Shown: positions 21,531 to 29,459 of the stretch, piece after piece
How positions within the stretch are numbered: position 1 is the first letter of the stretch
Layout of the letters: each line of letters opens with the position of its first letter
NCBI GenBank assembly: GCA_023408315.1
Contig: JAEYKI010000016.1
Span: 1 to 35,716, forward strand
Reading direction: 5' to 3'
DNA from: Bacillota bacterium
GTDB taxonomy: Bacteria > Bacillota > Clostridia > Christensenellales > Christensenellaceae
Length of the DNA stretch: 35,716 nucleotides
Program-made: the position numbers and the translations under genes
The notes under the pieces: generated by a model
What the model saw: only the letters and a program-made list of their open reading frames with translations
Told to the model about the DNA's origin: nothing
Database searches by the model: none

Positions 21531-22334
21531 TTAACGGGAACTGATCCTGGGAGCATACGGATTGCAGTCCGGCGGGGCCTCGCCTATGGCTTTTGCGCTG
21601 TTGATCAGGTAAAAACAGAGTACGCGTTTGATGCGGCCCAGGTACATAAGAGAAAGCGACCCCGGTATCCTGGTATCCCGCTGCAACCGGATAATGGTGG
21701 TTATAAATTCATACATTTCACTCAGAACGGCATCCACAGCGTGGTGGTGTTCCTGCGAAAGCGGCGTCTTTTTTTCGCCCATCTGGGCAGAAATGGCCTT
21801 TAGTTCAATGGAAGAGGACCACAGATCGTTGATGGTCTGGGCCAGTTCCTGCGATTTATCCCTGTACCGTTTCTGAAAGTTGCCCAAATTATCGGATACA
21901 TACCTGCACATGTTGGCGAATATATTCAGCCAGAATATTTCCGAATCTATAATGTTGTATTGCGGCTTGCGGTTGTTCATAAAAGCATGCAGCGCGTCCA
22001 GATATCTTTCCGCTTGTGAAGAAAAGGAACTCAGCGCTGTTATTTTAAGGTCCAGGTGGAAATCTTCCGCTGTTTTTTTGTTTAATATGTATATGAAAAA
22101 TTTACGCGCGTCCTGCGCTGCCAGAAAGGCGTCTCGGTTCAGGGCGGATTCTTCCGCGCCGGAAGCCTTATCCGCGCGCAGCGCAAGAGCGTCCAGTCTG
22201 TCCACCAGCGTTTTTGCGCGCCCGGCGATTTCGGTGTCGTCCGGTGAAAGGCCGTTGTAAATAATAAGAACGCATTCCGCAAGCTGCCGCAGCCAGAAAC
22301 GGTTCAGTTCGCGGTTGGTATATGCCGCGTCCAT
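21531..22334 (-). CDS. DUF2935-like protein, paralogue 3 of 7
   Basis: The protein has 267 residues and starts at the ATG after GGGAGGGATTTTTT. It is the first gene of the three-gene minus-strand operon. Opening NRFWLRQLAECVLII; middle QDARKFFIYIL, FHLDLK, SDNLGNFQKRYRD; second half SQEHHHAVDAVL, PGSLSLMYL; end LCFYLINSAK and DCNPYAPRISS. The two C-terminal cysteines about 25 residues apart occur in all seven paralogues. No signal peptide or membrane segment. Confidence 0.7.
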   Translation of the reverse strand: MDAAYTNRELNRFWLRQLAECVLIIYNGLSPDDTEIAGRAKTLVDRLDALALRADKASGAEESALNRDAFLAAQDARKFFIYILNKKTAEDFHLDLKITALSSFSSQAERYLDALHAFMNNRKPQYNIIDSEIFWLNIFANMCRYVSDNLGNFQKRYRDKSQELAQTINDLWSSSIELKAISAQMGEKKTPLSQEHHHAVDAVLSEMYEFITTIIRLQRDTRIPGSLSLMYLGRIKRVLCFYLINSAKAIGEAPPDCNPYAPRISSR

Positions 22335-22574
22335 AAAAAATCCCTCCCGCAAGTGAATTGCTTTTATGTATCAACCGCGCCTCACGGGCGGCGGTATAAA
22401 TGTAAGCGCTTGTAGCGCCGCCTGGCATTTGTGCGCAGGCGCGCACCTGTCCTTACGCCGTTTTGAACCATACCCTATTGTATTCCCATGCGGGCGGAAG
22501 GGTGCAGATAGCGGCTTTTAGAAACAAACGGGCAAGGCTTTTATGAATTTCCTGACTATTTGCCAATTTATCTA

Positions 22575-22602
22575 TTGGAATTTTGCAAAATTTTGTTATA
22601 AT
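22575..22602 (+). promoter_or_regulatory. Promoter of a possible small RNA
   Basis: TTGGAA, 16 bases, then a consensus TATAAT (22597-22602). It points to the right, and the transcript would start near 22609 and meet a strong hairpin 50 to 80 bases later. No gene with a ribosome binding site lies in between. Confidence 0.5.
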
Positions 22603-22608
22603 GATAAT

Positions 22609-22693
22609 CGGATGAAAAAAATTTTCCTTTTTTCATTTTACTTTTTTCCTAGATGGAAATAAACCGCTCCGCCCAAAGCGGTTTATTTCTTTA
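22609..22693 (+). ncRNA. Candidate small RNA or attenuated leader
   Basis: The stretch between a good promoter and a strong hairpin is about 85 bases. It starts with an ATGAAAAAA...TTTTTTCAT dyad, has a T/C-rich middle, and ends in the hairpin at 22656-22689. A 16-codon frame (MKKIFLFSFYFFPRWK) is present but has no ribosome binding site. It could be an independent sRNA or an upstream leader of the DUF1801-like gene. The rest of the gap 22335-22803 is intergenic; a GC-rich dyad at 22388-22423 (GGCGGCG ... GCGCCGCC) lies upstream of the minus-strand operon. Confidence 0.35.
22656..22689. terminator. Strong two-way hairpin
   Basis: GAAATAAACCGCT and AGCGGTTTATTTC are exact complements (13 bp) with loop CCGCCCAA, followed by TTTAT. 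It can stop transcription in either direction. Confidence 0.55.
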
Positions 22694-22803
22694 TACCCGG
22701 AGCTGTTTTGCATGGCTCCCGGTTTTGCAGAGTGCGATTCTATGGTATACTGGCATTAAAAAGCAACGGACCGCTGCCGCGTGGCAGGCCAAAGGAGGCG
22801 CGC

Positions 22804-23166
22804 ATGAGATCTTATAAATCTGTGGACGAATATATAGAAGGCTTTCCGCCGGATATCCAAAAAAAATTGAGCGCAATCCGCGCGGTTGTACTGCACAACG
22901 CGCCCCGGGCGCAGGAGCGCATCAGTTATGGTATGCCGTCTCTGTACCTGAACGGCAGCCTGGTGTATTACGCCGCGTTTAAAAACCACATCGGCTTTTT
23001 TCCCACCGCGGAGGGCATACAAGCTTTCCGGGAGGAACTGAAGGGTTTCAGCGTATCCAAGGGAACGGTACGCATACCGCTGGAAGAGGGGCTGCCTCTG
23101 GAACTGATCGGCCGCATTACGCAGGAACGCGTGCGGCAGCAGGAAGCAAAACAGAAAAAAAAATAA
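22804..23166 (+). CDS. DUF1801 (YdhG-like) protein
   Basis: The 120-residue protein starts after AAAGGAGG. It has the DUF1801 pattern: VDEYIEGFPPDIQKKLSAIR at the start, then P-R-A-Q-E-R-I-S-Y-G-M-P, a L-V-Y-Y-A-A-F-K-N-H-I-G-F-F-P strand, and F-S-V-S-K-G-T-V-R-I-P-L before the last helix. Members of this fold, including YdhG and frataxin-like Fra of Bacillus, have been linked to iron handling. That role is not proven for this protein. It is a single-gene unit with its own terminator. Confidence 0.8.
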   Translation: MRSYKSVDEYIEGFPPDIQKKLSAIRAVVLHNAPRAQERISYGMPSLYLNGSLVYYAAFKNHIGFFPTAEGIQAFREELKGFSVSKGTVRIPLEEGLPLELIGRITQERVRQQEAKQKKK

Positions 23167-23181
23167 CAGCAGATTATATGG

Positions 23182-23203
23182 AGCCGCCGGGAGCGGCTTT
23201 TTT
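23182..23203 (+). terminator. Rho-independent terminator of the DUF1801 gene
   Basis: AGCCGC, loop CGGGA, GCGGCT, then six T. Confidence 0.8.
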
Positions 23204-23274
23204 ATATACTTGCGGCGCATTTTTTTGGCCCCTTGAATAGTATAGGTATATTCCAATACGGAGGAATCGAGGTC

Positions 23275-24078
23275 ATGGCCGAATATATCTACTCCAACCG
23301 GGACGAAAACCAGTTTTGGCTGGAGATCATGGGAGACGGCGCTCTGATGCTGCACAGCCGCATATCGTCCGGACGGCGGGAAGCGGATGAAGCGCTTTAT
23401 TTTTTCAACCTGTTTGACAGGCTGGAACGCCGCGCGGGAGAAAACAATACGCCGGAAGAGCTGAACGAACTGAACCGGGACGCGTACAACAACGCCATGC
23501 GTTTCCGCGCCTTTGTACTGAATCTGCTTAAATCGCTTGCCACGGGCGTTTCGTTTATCAACATGAAGCCTGCGTACATTAACAACATGGCGACCCTGGC
23601 GGAAGAGTATATGTATTTGCTGGGGAAATTTATAGAAGGCAAGAATCCCACGCACAGCGCCATTGCGCAGGACATATTCTGGCTGCCCATGCTGTATGCA
23701 GAGGCCAGGTACATAGCGGATAACGTTGGCCTGTTCCAGAGGGAACTAAAGAATAAAGCGGAGGAGACCGCCGCAGACCTGAGCTATTATTTTATGTATG
23801 CGGTGGAACTGCAGAGCACCATGCGCATCGGCTCGGGGGATTACCAGATATTAAAACAGTACAGGCGAAAATTGCTGCCAAAATTGGAGGAATTCCATAA
23901 ATTTGTTCAGGAACTCATTGTAACGCATCAGCGCAACGGGCTGCCAGGCACGGTTTCACTTCTGCAACTGGATTCACTTGCGCGCAAGCTTTGTTATTAT
24001 ATCAACCAACTGGCCGTGACGTCGGAGGTCTTAAGGCCGTCCTGCAACGCGTACAGCGTCCGGCTCAGCACCACATAA
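23275..24078 (+). CDS. DUF2935-like protein, paralogue 4 of 7
   Basis: The protein has 267 residues, with ATG after ACGGAGG. It opens MAEYIYSNRDENQFWLEIMG, close to paralogue 5, so the two are a tandem duplication (12 bases apart, plus strand). The family's EHRFW and DHARF histidines are N and G here. It keeps F-R-A-F-V-L-N-L-L, an A-Q-D-I-F-W-L-P segment, ADNVGLFQRELKNKA, PGTVSLLQL, LCYYIN and SCNAYSVR. The last motif is the most altered of the seven: A in place of P after CN. Confidence 0.7.
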   Translation: MAEYIYSNRDENQFWLEIMGDGALMLHSRISSGRREADEALYFFNLFDRLERRAGENNTPEELNELNRDAYNNAMRFRAFVLNLLKSLATGVSFINMKPAYINNMATLAEEYMYLLGKFIEGKNPTHSAIAQDIFWLPMLYAEARYIADNVGLFQRELKNKAEETAADLSYYFMYAVELQSTMRIGSGDYQILKQYRRKLLPKLEEFHKFVQELIVTHQRNGLPGTVSLLQLDSLARKLCYYINQLAVTSEVLRPSCNAYSVRLSTT

Positions 24079-24090
24079 GGAGGAGTGCAC

Positions 24091-24897
24091 ATGGCGGAGT
24101 ACGTATATTCCAACGCGGAAGAAAACCGTTTCTGGCTTAAGCTGATGAGCGTTAAGGCGCAGATTATTTATAACAGCCTGCCACCCGGCAAACCGGAAGC
24201 GCCGGAGCTGCAAAAATTATACCGGCGGTTTGAGGAGCTGTATGCGCGCGCTCAGGAGGCCATCAGCGGAGCGGTGCTCAGGAACCTGAACAGCGAAGCC
24301 AGGCAAACGGTGCAGGAGTTCCGCAGCCTTACGCTGGAGATTTTAGCCAAGCAGCTTAAAGGCGTTTATCTCAACATAAAGCCGTCTTTTGTAAGCCATA
24401 TTGTATCCATGGCGGATGAATACCTGTACCTTCTGGGGATATATATGCAAAACAAACGCCCCACATACAACCCCATTGTGCAGGATATCTTCTGGCTGCC
24501 CGCTTTTGAGGTGGACGCAAGGCTGATACGGGACAATGTGGAGTTTTTTGATACCAATATCAATGCCAGAGCCGCGGATTTTGAAAAGCGGCTGAACGCG
24601 CTGTTCAGCTTTGCCATTACGCTGCAGGGCTTTTTGCGCGCGGGCCTGGAGGATTTCCCCGTTTTGCGGCAATACCGCAACAGCATGCGCAGCACGCTGA
24701 AAGATTTTGCGGAGTTTGTGGTGGATCTGCTGGCAATGGCGCGCAAAAACATGCTGCCCGGCACGCTGACGCTGCTGGAGCTTGAATGCGCGTACCGCAT
24801 ATTGTGTTACCATACCGCGCAGCTTGCCGCCATAGACGAGGAACCGGTGCCGCCGTGCGATCCGGGCGGAGAGATGCCGTTCCTGATCCGTACATGA
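24091..24897 (+). CDS. DUF2935-like protein, paralogue 5 of 7
   Basis: The protein has 268 residues, ATG after AAGGAGGAG. It opens MAEYVYSNAEENRFWLKLMS. Family marks: QEFRSLTLEIL, LNIKPSFVSHIVSMADEYLY, VQDIFWLP, FLRAGLEDFPVLRQYRNS (shared with the R-T-G-L-E-x-F-P of paralogues 6 and 7), PGTLTLLEL, LCYHTA. The C-terminus CDPGGEMPFLIRT has lost the usual basic end. Convergent with paralogue 6; 58 bases separate the stops and no clear terminator is seen there. Confidence 0.7.
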   Translation: MAEYVYSNAEENRFWLKLMSVKAQIIYNSLPPGKPEAPELQKLYRRFEELYARAQEAISGAVLRNLNSEARQTVQEFRSLTLEILAKQLKGVYLNIKPSFVSHIVSMADEYLYLLGIYMQNKRPTYNPIVQDIFWLPAFEVDARLIRDNVEFFDTNINARAADFEKRLNALFSFAITLQGFLRAGLEDFPVLRQYRNSMRSTLKDFAEFVVDLLAMARKNMLPGTLTLLELECAYRILCYHTAQLAAIDEEPVPPCDPGGEMPFLIRT

Positions 24898-24955
24898 TAC
24901 AAAATTCTGCGGAAGGGCACAGGGCGAGCTGCCCGCAAAGAGGCGTACGCGTGCA

Positions 24956-25744
24956 TTAAGACCGCCTGGGCGAGGCCGGGTCGCAGGCCGGCGCGCGTAT
25001 GCTTGAAACGGAAGACAGCTTTGACATGATGTAACAAAGAATGCGGTACAGATCGTCCAGGTCCAGCAGGGTCAGCGTGCCCGGGAAACTGCGCTTTTCC
25101 ATCATGCGGATCAGGTCCACCACCAATTCCGCGTACTCGGTCATAAACGCCGCAAAGTCGTTGTAAAAATCGTTCAGCATGGGGAAGGATTCCAGGCCCG
25201 TACGTATAAAGCCGCTTAATACCTGCGCGCGCATATACAGGTATAAAAAACCGTCGGCGTAAGCGCCGGCCTTGTTTTTGTAGTTTACAAATACAGAGCT
25301 TATGTTGTCCTCCAGGTGGATTGCGCCCATATAAGCGTTGAGCGCCCAGGTTACCACAACGTCCAGAGCCGTAACTTTAAACTCCATGCCGTTCATTACG
25401 GCGTAAAGCTGGGAAAGGTATATTTCGCATTCGTTTACGTAAACGTCCAGGTAATCGGGCAAAATGCCGATGACGGACTTTTGGGAAATCTGTGTGCGTA
25501 TGGTTTCAAGAACAAACCGCCTGAAATCCTGCACCACGCCGTAAGCGTCCCGGTTCACTTCCACCTGGTCGTCCGAACCGGTCGCGCGGGCGAGCAGGGA
25601 ATCAAACTTTTCTATAAATTCTCCCGCGCGCTTAATTGAGCCGGTTTCGGCGGGGTACGTTTCCTTCTGCATAATCCGGGCTTTGTCTCCCATTACCTGC
25701 AGCCAGAACCGGTTCTCGTCACGCTGCGATATTTGAACAGCCAT
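24956..25744 (-). CDS. DUF2935-like protein, paralogue 6 of 7
   Basis: The protein has 262 residues and is read against its neighbours. It opens with R-D-E-N-R-F-W-L-Q-V-M-G-D-K-A-R, where the family's H is K. Also present: QDFRRFVLETI, IRTGLESFPML, PGTLTLLDLDDLYRILCY, and the end ACDPASPRRS, which matches the family's CDPxxPR well. The FW-containing segment of the second bundle is V-V-T-W-A-L-N-A-Y, without the HH pair expected there. Shares a 110-base divergent promoter region with paralogue 7, in which ACATATATATG is a short palindrome. Confidence 0.7.
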   Translation of the reverse strand: MAVQISQRDENRFWLQVMGDKARIMQKETYPAETGSIKRAGEFIEKFDSLLARATGSDDQVEVNRDAYGVVQDFRRFVLETIRTQISQKSVIGILPDYLDVYVNECEIYLSQLYAVMNGMEFKVTALDVVVTWALNAYMGAIHLEDNISSVFVNYKNKAGAYADGFLYLYMRAQVLSGFIRTGLESFPMLNDFYNDFAAFMTEYAELVVDLIRMMEKRSFPGTLTLLDLDDLYRILCYIMSKLSSVSSIRAPACDPASPRRS

Positions 25745-25854
25745 TTTTCAGCGCCCCCCATCAGCATAAAAGTGCATTACATATATATGCGGCGTGCTAA
25801 AGCGTTATCCGCTCACGTGGGCATGCCGGGATTTTTGTATAAGGAGGATGGGAT

Positions 25855-26727
25855 ATGCGCCCGAACGAACACGAGCCGGCGGGGCAGGCAATACCTGCGG
25901 CTGCATTTGCGGTAAATGGTGAGGCGGCAGGCCTGCAAAAAGAAAACCTGTTTGAGAACCGCTTCTGGCTGCAGATTTTTGGAGACCAGATGCGTATATT
26001 GTTTGTGGGCCTCTCTCCGGACGAAACCGCGGAGGTGGACGCGTTGCGGGAGCTGATCCGGCAAATGGACGGACTGCTGGAGCGCGCCCGGCAAAATCTC
26101 TCCGGTCAGCAGCTTGCCGCGCTGAATGGCGAGGCATTTGCCGCGGTGCAGGATATGCGCAAGTATGTGCTGCACATACTCATCAGGCAATTGACAGGCA
26201 AGGTGGGCATAGTGGCCCTGCCTTCCTTTACGAATCATATTGTGAACGATACGGAAGCGTACCTTGATATTCTAAACGAATTTATGGGGGGCAGGATGCC
26301 GCGGTTCAACCAGGCGGAGCTGAACACGGGATGGCTGATAGACGCCTATGCGTATTCGTTTACAATTGCGGACAACCTGAGCCTGGTGCATGTTGAGATA
26401 CGGCAAAAAGCCAACGATTTTGCGCGGGAGTTTTTAAACCTGTATGTGCGGGCATATGAAATGCGCGGATTTCAGCGCACGGGGCTTGAAACCTTTCCGG
26501 CCATGGGCCGCCTGAACCAGGATGTTGTGGATTATATGCGCACGTTTGCGGAATTTATTCTGGACCTGTATAACAGTATCAGTAAAAAAGAGGTGGTGGG
26601 CAACCTTTCACCCCTGTATATGGACTATATGTACCGCATTGTATGCTATTACATACTGCATTTATCCAAAGCTTCCGGCATGCCCGCGCCAATCTGCGAT
26701 CCCACCGCGCCAAGAAGGGAAGGATAA
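25855..26727 (+). CDS. DUF2935-like protein, paralogue 7 of 7, closest to the canonical family
   Basis: The protein has 290 residues, ATG after AAGGAGGATGGGAT. An Ala/Gly/Glu-rich extension of about 30 residues precedes the domain, found in no other copy here. The rest follows the DUF2935 pattern closely: FENRFWLQIFGDQMRILF (family: EHRFWLQILGDHARFI), LSGQQLAALNGEAFAAVQDM, ALPSFTNHIVNDTEAYLDIL, GFQRTGLETFPAM, VVGNLSPLYMDYMYRIVCYY, and the end ICDPTAPRREG (family: CDPTKPR). It differs just at the expected metal ligands: H to N, H to Q, and no HH before the second-bundle W. It is the best query for placing the set in the family. Confidence 0.75.
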   Translation: MRPNEHEPAGQAIPAAAFAVNGEAAGLQKENLFENRFWLQIFGDQMRILFVGLSPDETAEVDALRELIRQMDGLLERARQNLSGQQLAALNGEAFAAVQDMRKYVLHILIRQLTGKVGIVALPSFTNHIVNDTEAYLDILNEFMGGRMPRFNQAELNTGWLIDAYAYSFTIADNLSLVHVEIRQKANDFAREFLNLYVRAYEMRGFQRTGLETFPAMGRLNQDVVDYMRTFAEFILDLYNSISKKEVVGNLSPLYMDYMYRIVCYYILHLSKASGMPAPICDPTAPRREG

Positions 26728-26730
26728 GGC

Positions 26731-26768
26731 TCCACCTTTTTCTTTTTGCCGCAAAAGAAAAAGGCGGA
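26731..26768. repeat. AAAAGAAAA-type palindrome, copy 6; likely two-way terminator
   Basis: TCCACCTTTTTCTTTT, loop TGCCGC, AAAAGAAAAAGGCGGA, one mismatch. It lies between the convergent paralogue 7 and alanine dehydrogenase genes, and is the only member of the repeat family in this window outside the phage cassette. Confidence 0.7.
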
Positions 26769-26786
26769 AAAAGAAAGGAATACCTG

Positions 26787-27896
26787 TTACAACAAACTTT
26801 TTAAATCCGCGTATTCCGCTTCCAGGGCCTCGGCCACCGCGCCGTATGTGCACTTGCCGCGGTAAATATTGATGGCGGAGGCAATGCCGGGGTGCGACCT
26901 TACGGCGGCTTCCAGGCCCATATCCGCTATGGTGAGGCCAAAGGGCAGCGCGGCGTTGCAAAAGGCGGGGGCAGAGGTGCGGGGCGCGGCGGCGGGTATG
27001 TTTGCCACGCAATAATGCAGCACGCCGTCCGCCAGGTAGGTAGGCTCGCCGTGGGTTGTGGGCCGGGTGGATTCCGCGCATCCGCCCTGGTCCACGGCTA
27101 TATCCGCCAGCACGCTGCCGGGGCGCATGTTTGCCAGCCAGTGCCGCGGAATAATGCGGGGCGCGGTTGCGCCGGGCACCAGAACCGCGCCAACCACCAG
27201 GTCTGCCCCGCACACATAACGTTCCACGGCGGCGGGGGAGGCGTATGCCGTGTCTATGCGCGCGCCGTATTGCGCGTCCAGCGCCGCCAGCCTGGCGGGG
27301 TTGATATCCAGCACCGTAACGCGCGCGCCCAGGCCCACTGCCGTTCTGGCGGCAGCGCCGCCCGCAACGCCTCCGCCCAGCACGCACACGTCCGCCCGTT
27401 TAACGCCGGGAGAACCGCAGGCCAGCAGCCCCGGCCCCTGGGGCATAAGCATCAGGCGCGCGCCTTCCAGCACCGCAACCGCGCCCGCAATGGCGCTCAT
27501 GGGCGCAAGCACGGGTAGATTTCCCGCGCCGTCCGTAAGGGTCTCGCACGCAACGCCCACGCATTTTGAGCGCAGCATGCGGTAGGCCAGCATTTTTTGC
27601 GCGGCCAGGTGCAAAAACGCGTATAGTATCTGGCCTTCGCGCATCAGGTAATATTCCTCCGCAACCGGTTCCTTTACCTTAACAATCATATCGCTGGCCG
27701 CCCATACGTCCGCGCCCGTCTGGGAGATTGCCGCGCCCGCGTCCTCGTACGCCTCGTCCGCAAACCCCGCGTCCTCGCCCGCGCCCGCCTCCACAATTAC
27801 CTTGTGCCCATGGCCTATGTATTCCCGCGCGCCGTCCGGCGTTAAGCCCACGCGCGTCTCGCCGCTCTTTATTTCCCGTACGCATCCCACTTTCAT
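26787..27896 (-). CDS. ald: Alanine dehydrogenase
   Basis: The enzyme converts L-alanine, NAD+ and water into pyruvate, ammonia and NADH. The 369-residue length is normal for the family. The start is the ATG at 27896 after CGGAGGG; the nine-residue upstream extension lacks a ribosome binding site. Key residues are in place by family numbering: R15 (SGETRVGLTP), K75 (IVKVKEP), H96 (AFLHLAA), and the catalytic aspartate at 269 in ADIAVDQGG. The NAD-binding GGGVAG loop is at 174-179, followed by LDIN at the end of the second strand. No regulator is next to it. Ends against the palindrome at 26731. Confidence 0.92.
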   Translation of the reverse strand: MKVGCVREIKSGETRVGLTPDGAREYIGHGHKVIVEAGAGEDAGFADEAYEDAGAAISQTGADVWAASDMIVKVKEPVAEEYYLMREGQILYAFLHLAAQKMLAYRMLRSKCVGVACETLTDGAGNLPVLAPMSAIAGAVAVLEGARLMLMPQGPGLLACGSPGVKRADVCVLGGGVAGGAAARTAVGLGARVTVLDINPARLAALDAQYGARIDTAYASPAAVERYVCGADLVVGAVLVPGATAPRIIPRHWLANMRPGSVLADIAVDQGGCAESTRPTTHGEPTYLADGVLHYCVANIPAAAPRTSAPAFCNAALPFGLTIADMGLEAAVRSHPGIASAINIYRGKCTYGAVAEALEAEYADLKSLL

Positions 27897-27984
27897 ATAT
27901 GCAAACCCTCCGAGATACACTTTTTATATTGCTATACTATGACGCGGCCGGGCCGGGATTGCTTATTTTTGGCGTTTTATTGCA

Positions 27985-28008
27985 ACAAAAAACCGCCCGC
28001 CGGGCGGC
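27985..28008 (-). terminator. Rho-independent terminator of the gene at 28025
   Basis: On the minus strand CCGCCCG and CGGGCGG type arms with a three-base turn are followed by six T. Confidence 0.75.
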
Positions 28009-28024
28009 CTTTACGGTTTTATGT

Positions 28025-28450
28025 TCACACAATGGAGATTTTGGTGGCGTCCGTGGGCGCGTATCTGATGGAGATGGCGTCTCCCGCGCCGGGCACGGCG
28101 GATTTGGGAACGATTGTTTTTGCGGTAACATCAAACGGCGGGCCGGACTGCGGGGTAACCCGGAGCTGCAGGATAACCACGGGGTTAAAGTTGACCAGCC
28201 TGCCCGTATCCTGAACGGATATAACCTCCGCGGTTGCGGGCAGGCTGTTTGCGTCCGGGTTCTGAAACCGTTTTTGCATTTCAACGGCCTCGTTTGTCGC
28301 CTCAACAGATTTGTTCATGTCGCCGGAAAAATTCCTGCCCATGAAAGCTTTTGCCATGAATCCGGCAGCGTCTGCTTTCACAGCCCCGGTATTTTCCGGG
28401 GCGTTTTCAGGCTCTTCATTAGCCTCTTTCACTTTGTCCATACCAAACAT
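28025..28450 (-). CDS. Small protein of unknown function with a beta-rich C-terminal domain
   Basis: The 141-residue protein begins after GAGGGAG. The first 60 residues are polar, with no signal peptide, but contain N-K-S-V-E-A-T-N-E-A-V-E-M-Q-K-R-F helix. The second half is a compact beta domain: ATAEVISVQDTGRLVNFNPV, a V-I-L-Q-L-R-V strand, PFDVTAKTIVP, and a closing G-D-A-I-S-I-R-Y-A-P. The 'V-x-D-T-G-x-x-V-N-x-N-P' pattern is one I have seen in small domains of membrane-associated bacterial proteins, but I cannot name the family. Single-gene unit. Confidence 0.6.
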   Translation of the reverse strand: MFGMDKVKEANEEPENAPENTGAVKADAAGFMAKAFMGRNFSGDMNKSVEATNEAVEMQKRFQNPDANSLPATAEVISVQDTGRLVNFNPVVILQLRVTPQSGPPFDVTAKTIVPKSAVPGAGDAISIRYAPTDATKISIV

Positions 28451-28688
28451 AATTTGAATCTCCCTCTTACTTTATATTTATGCGCCCCCAACAGCGCACA
28501 AAAACAAATCAAGCGAACAGCCGCATACTTGAGCCAATCCCTAGATGTGGTACGGTATTCCTATGTTTTTATTGGAGGTAAAACAAGCTGCAAAATACAG
28601 GAATAGTATATCACATCCCTTGTTGCGCGCAACTGTTTTGCGCGGCTTTTTGCAAGGCGCGGCAAAATATAAAAAAAACATTTTGTTC

Positions 28689-28717
28689 TTACACAAACCG
28701 CCCGAATGTAGTATACT
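28689..28717 (+). promoter_or_regulatory. Promoter of the cytidylate-kinase-like gene
   Basis: TTACAC (28689-28694), 17 bases, TATACT (28712-28717). The start of transcription would be near 28724, about 65 bases before the ATG. The remaining part of the 338-base gap 28451-28788 shows no gene. Confidence 0.6.
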
Positions 28718-28788
28718 GGTGGTAACATTTAATATTTATTCCGCAACTAAAACAGCATATAAAGCAGGTGTCAAGGAGTTATAAGAAT

Positions 28789-29424
28789 ATGAAAGAAGAT
28801 ACGCCTTTTGTTATCACCATCAGCCGCCAGTTGGGCAGCGGAGGGGCCTATGTGGGCCAAAAGCTGGCGAACGCCCTTAACATGTATTACGCAGACCGCG
28901 ATATCATTTCCCGCGCCGCAAAAACGCTCTCCTGCCTGGAGGAAAACCTGAAAGACCGGGACGAAAAAGTAAGCACGTTCTGGGACAAATATTTCACGGC
29001 CAACGCCCTGGGCGCTTCCGGAGAATACATCATGCCCCAAACCTACGTGCCCACAGACTACGAACTGTTTGAGGCGGAAACGGAGGTTATACGGCACATT
29101 GCCGCAGAACGCCCCTGTGTTATCATCGGCCGGTGCGCGGCGCATATTTTAAAGGGCCGTGAAAACCTGATCAACATTTTTTTGCACGCGGACTGTGATT
29201 TTCGCAAAAAGCGCATGATGGAGGTTATGCGCATATCGGACGCGTCCGCGGATAAAATGATCACGCAGAGCGACCGGGAACGCTCCAAGCACCATATGGC
29301 GTTTACCAAGGTGAACTGGATGGATTTAAGCCTGTATGATATCTGCCTGGATACAAGCCGCCTGGGCCTGGATTTTTGCGCGGACCTGCTGCTGCAGATT
29401 GTAAAAGAAAAAACAGGCAAATAG
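28789..29424 (+). CDS. Cytidylate kinase-like family protein
   Basis: The 211-residue protein starts after AAGGAG. It has the P-loop of the Cytidylate_kin2 family in FVITISRQLGSGGAYVGQKL, then Y-A-D-R-D-I-I, the V-I-I-G-R-C-A-A-H-I-L strand-loop, an R-K-K-R-M-M-E-V lid helix and a D-R-E-R-S-K-H-H segment. It should bind ATP and phosphorylate a nucleotide or similar small substrate. The family is common in gut Firmicutes, separate from the housekeeping Cmk, and its substrate is not settled. Single-gene unit with its own promoter and terminator. Confidence 0.85.
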   Translation: MKEDTPFVITISRQLGSGGAYVGQKLANALNMYYADRDIISRAAKTLSCLEENLKDRDEKVSTFWDKYFTANALGASGEYIMPQTYVPTDYELFEAETEVIRHIAAERPCVIIGRCAAHILKGRENLINIFLHADCDFRKKRMMEVMRISDASADKMITQSDRERSKHHMAFTKVNWMDLSLYDICLDTSRLGLDFCADLLLQIVKEKTGK

Positions 29425-29459
29425 AAAAACATGAAACACAACCTTGTGTTACTCCAAAC

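Noticed and set aside
22388..22423. GC-rich dyad upstream of the minus-strand DUF2935-like operon as a riboswitch
   Set aside because: Only one simple stem is visible and no known riboswitch core; noted as a dyad only.
23230..23274. Sporulation sigma-G type promoter (TGAATA) in front of paralogue 4
   Set aside because: The -35-like box matches but no fitting -10 is found at the right distance, and the other paralogues lack it.
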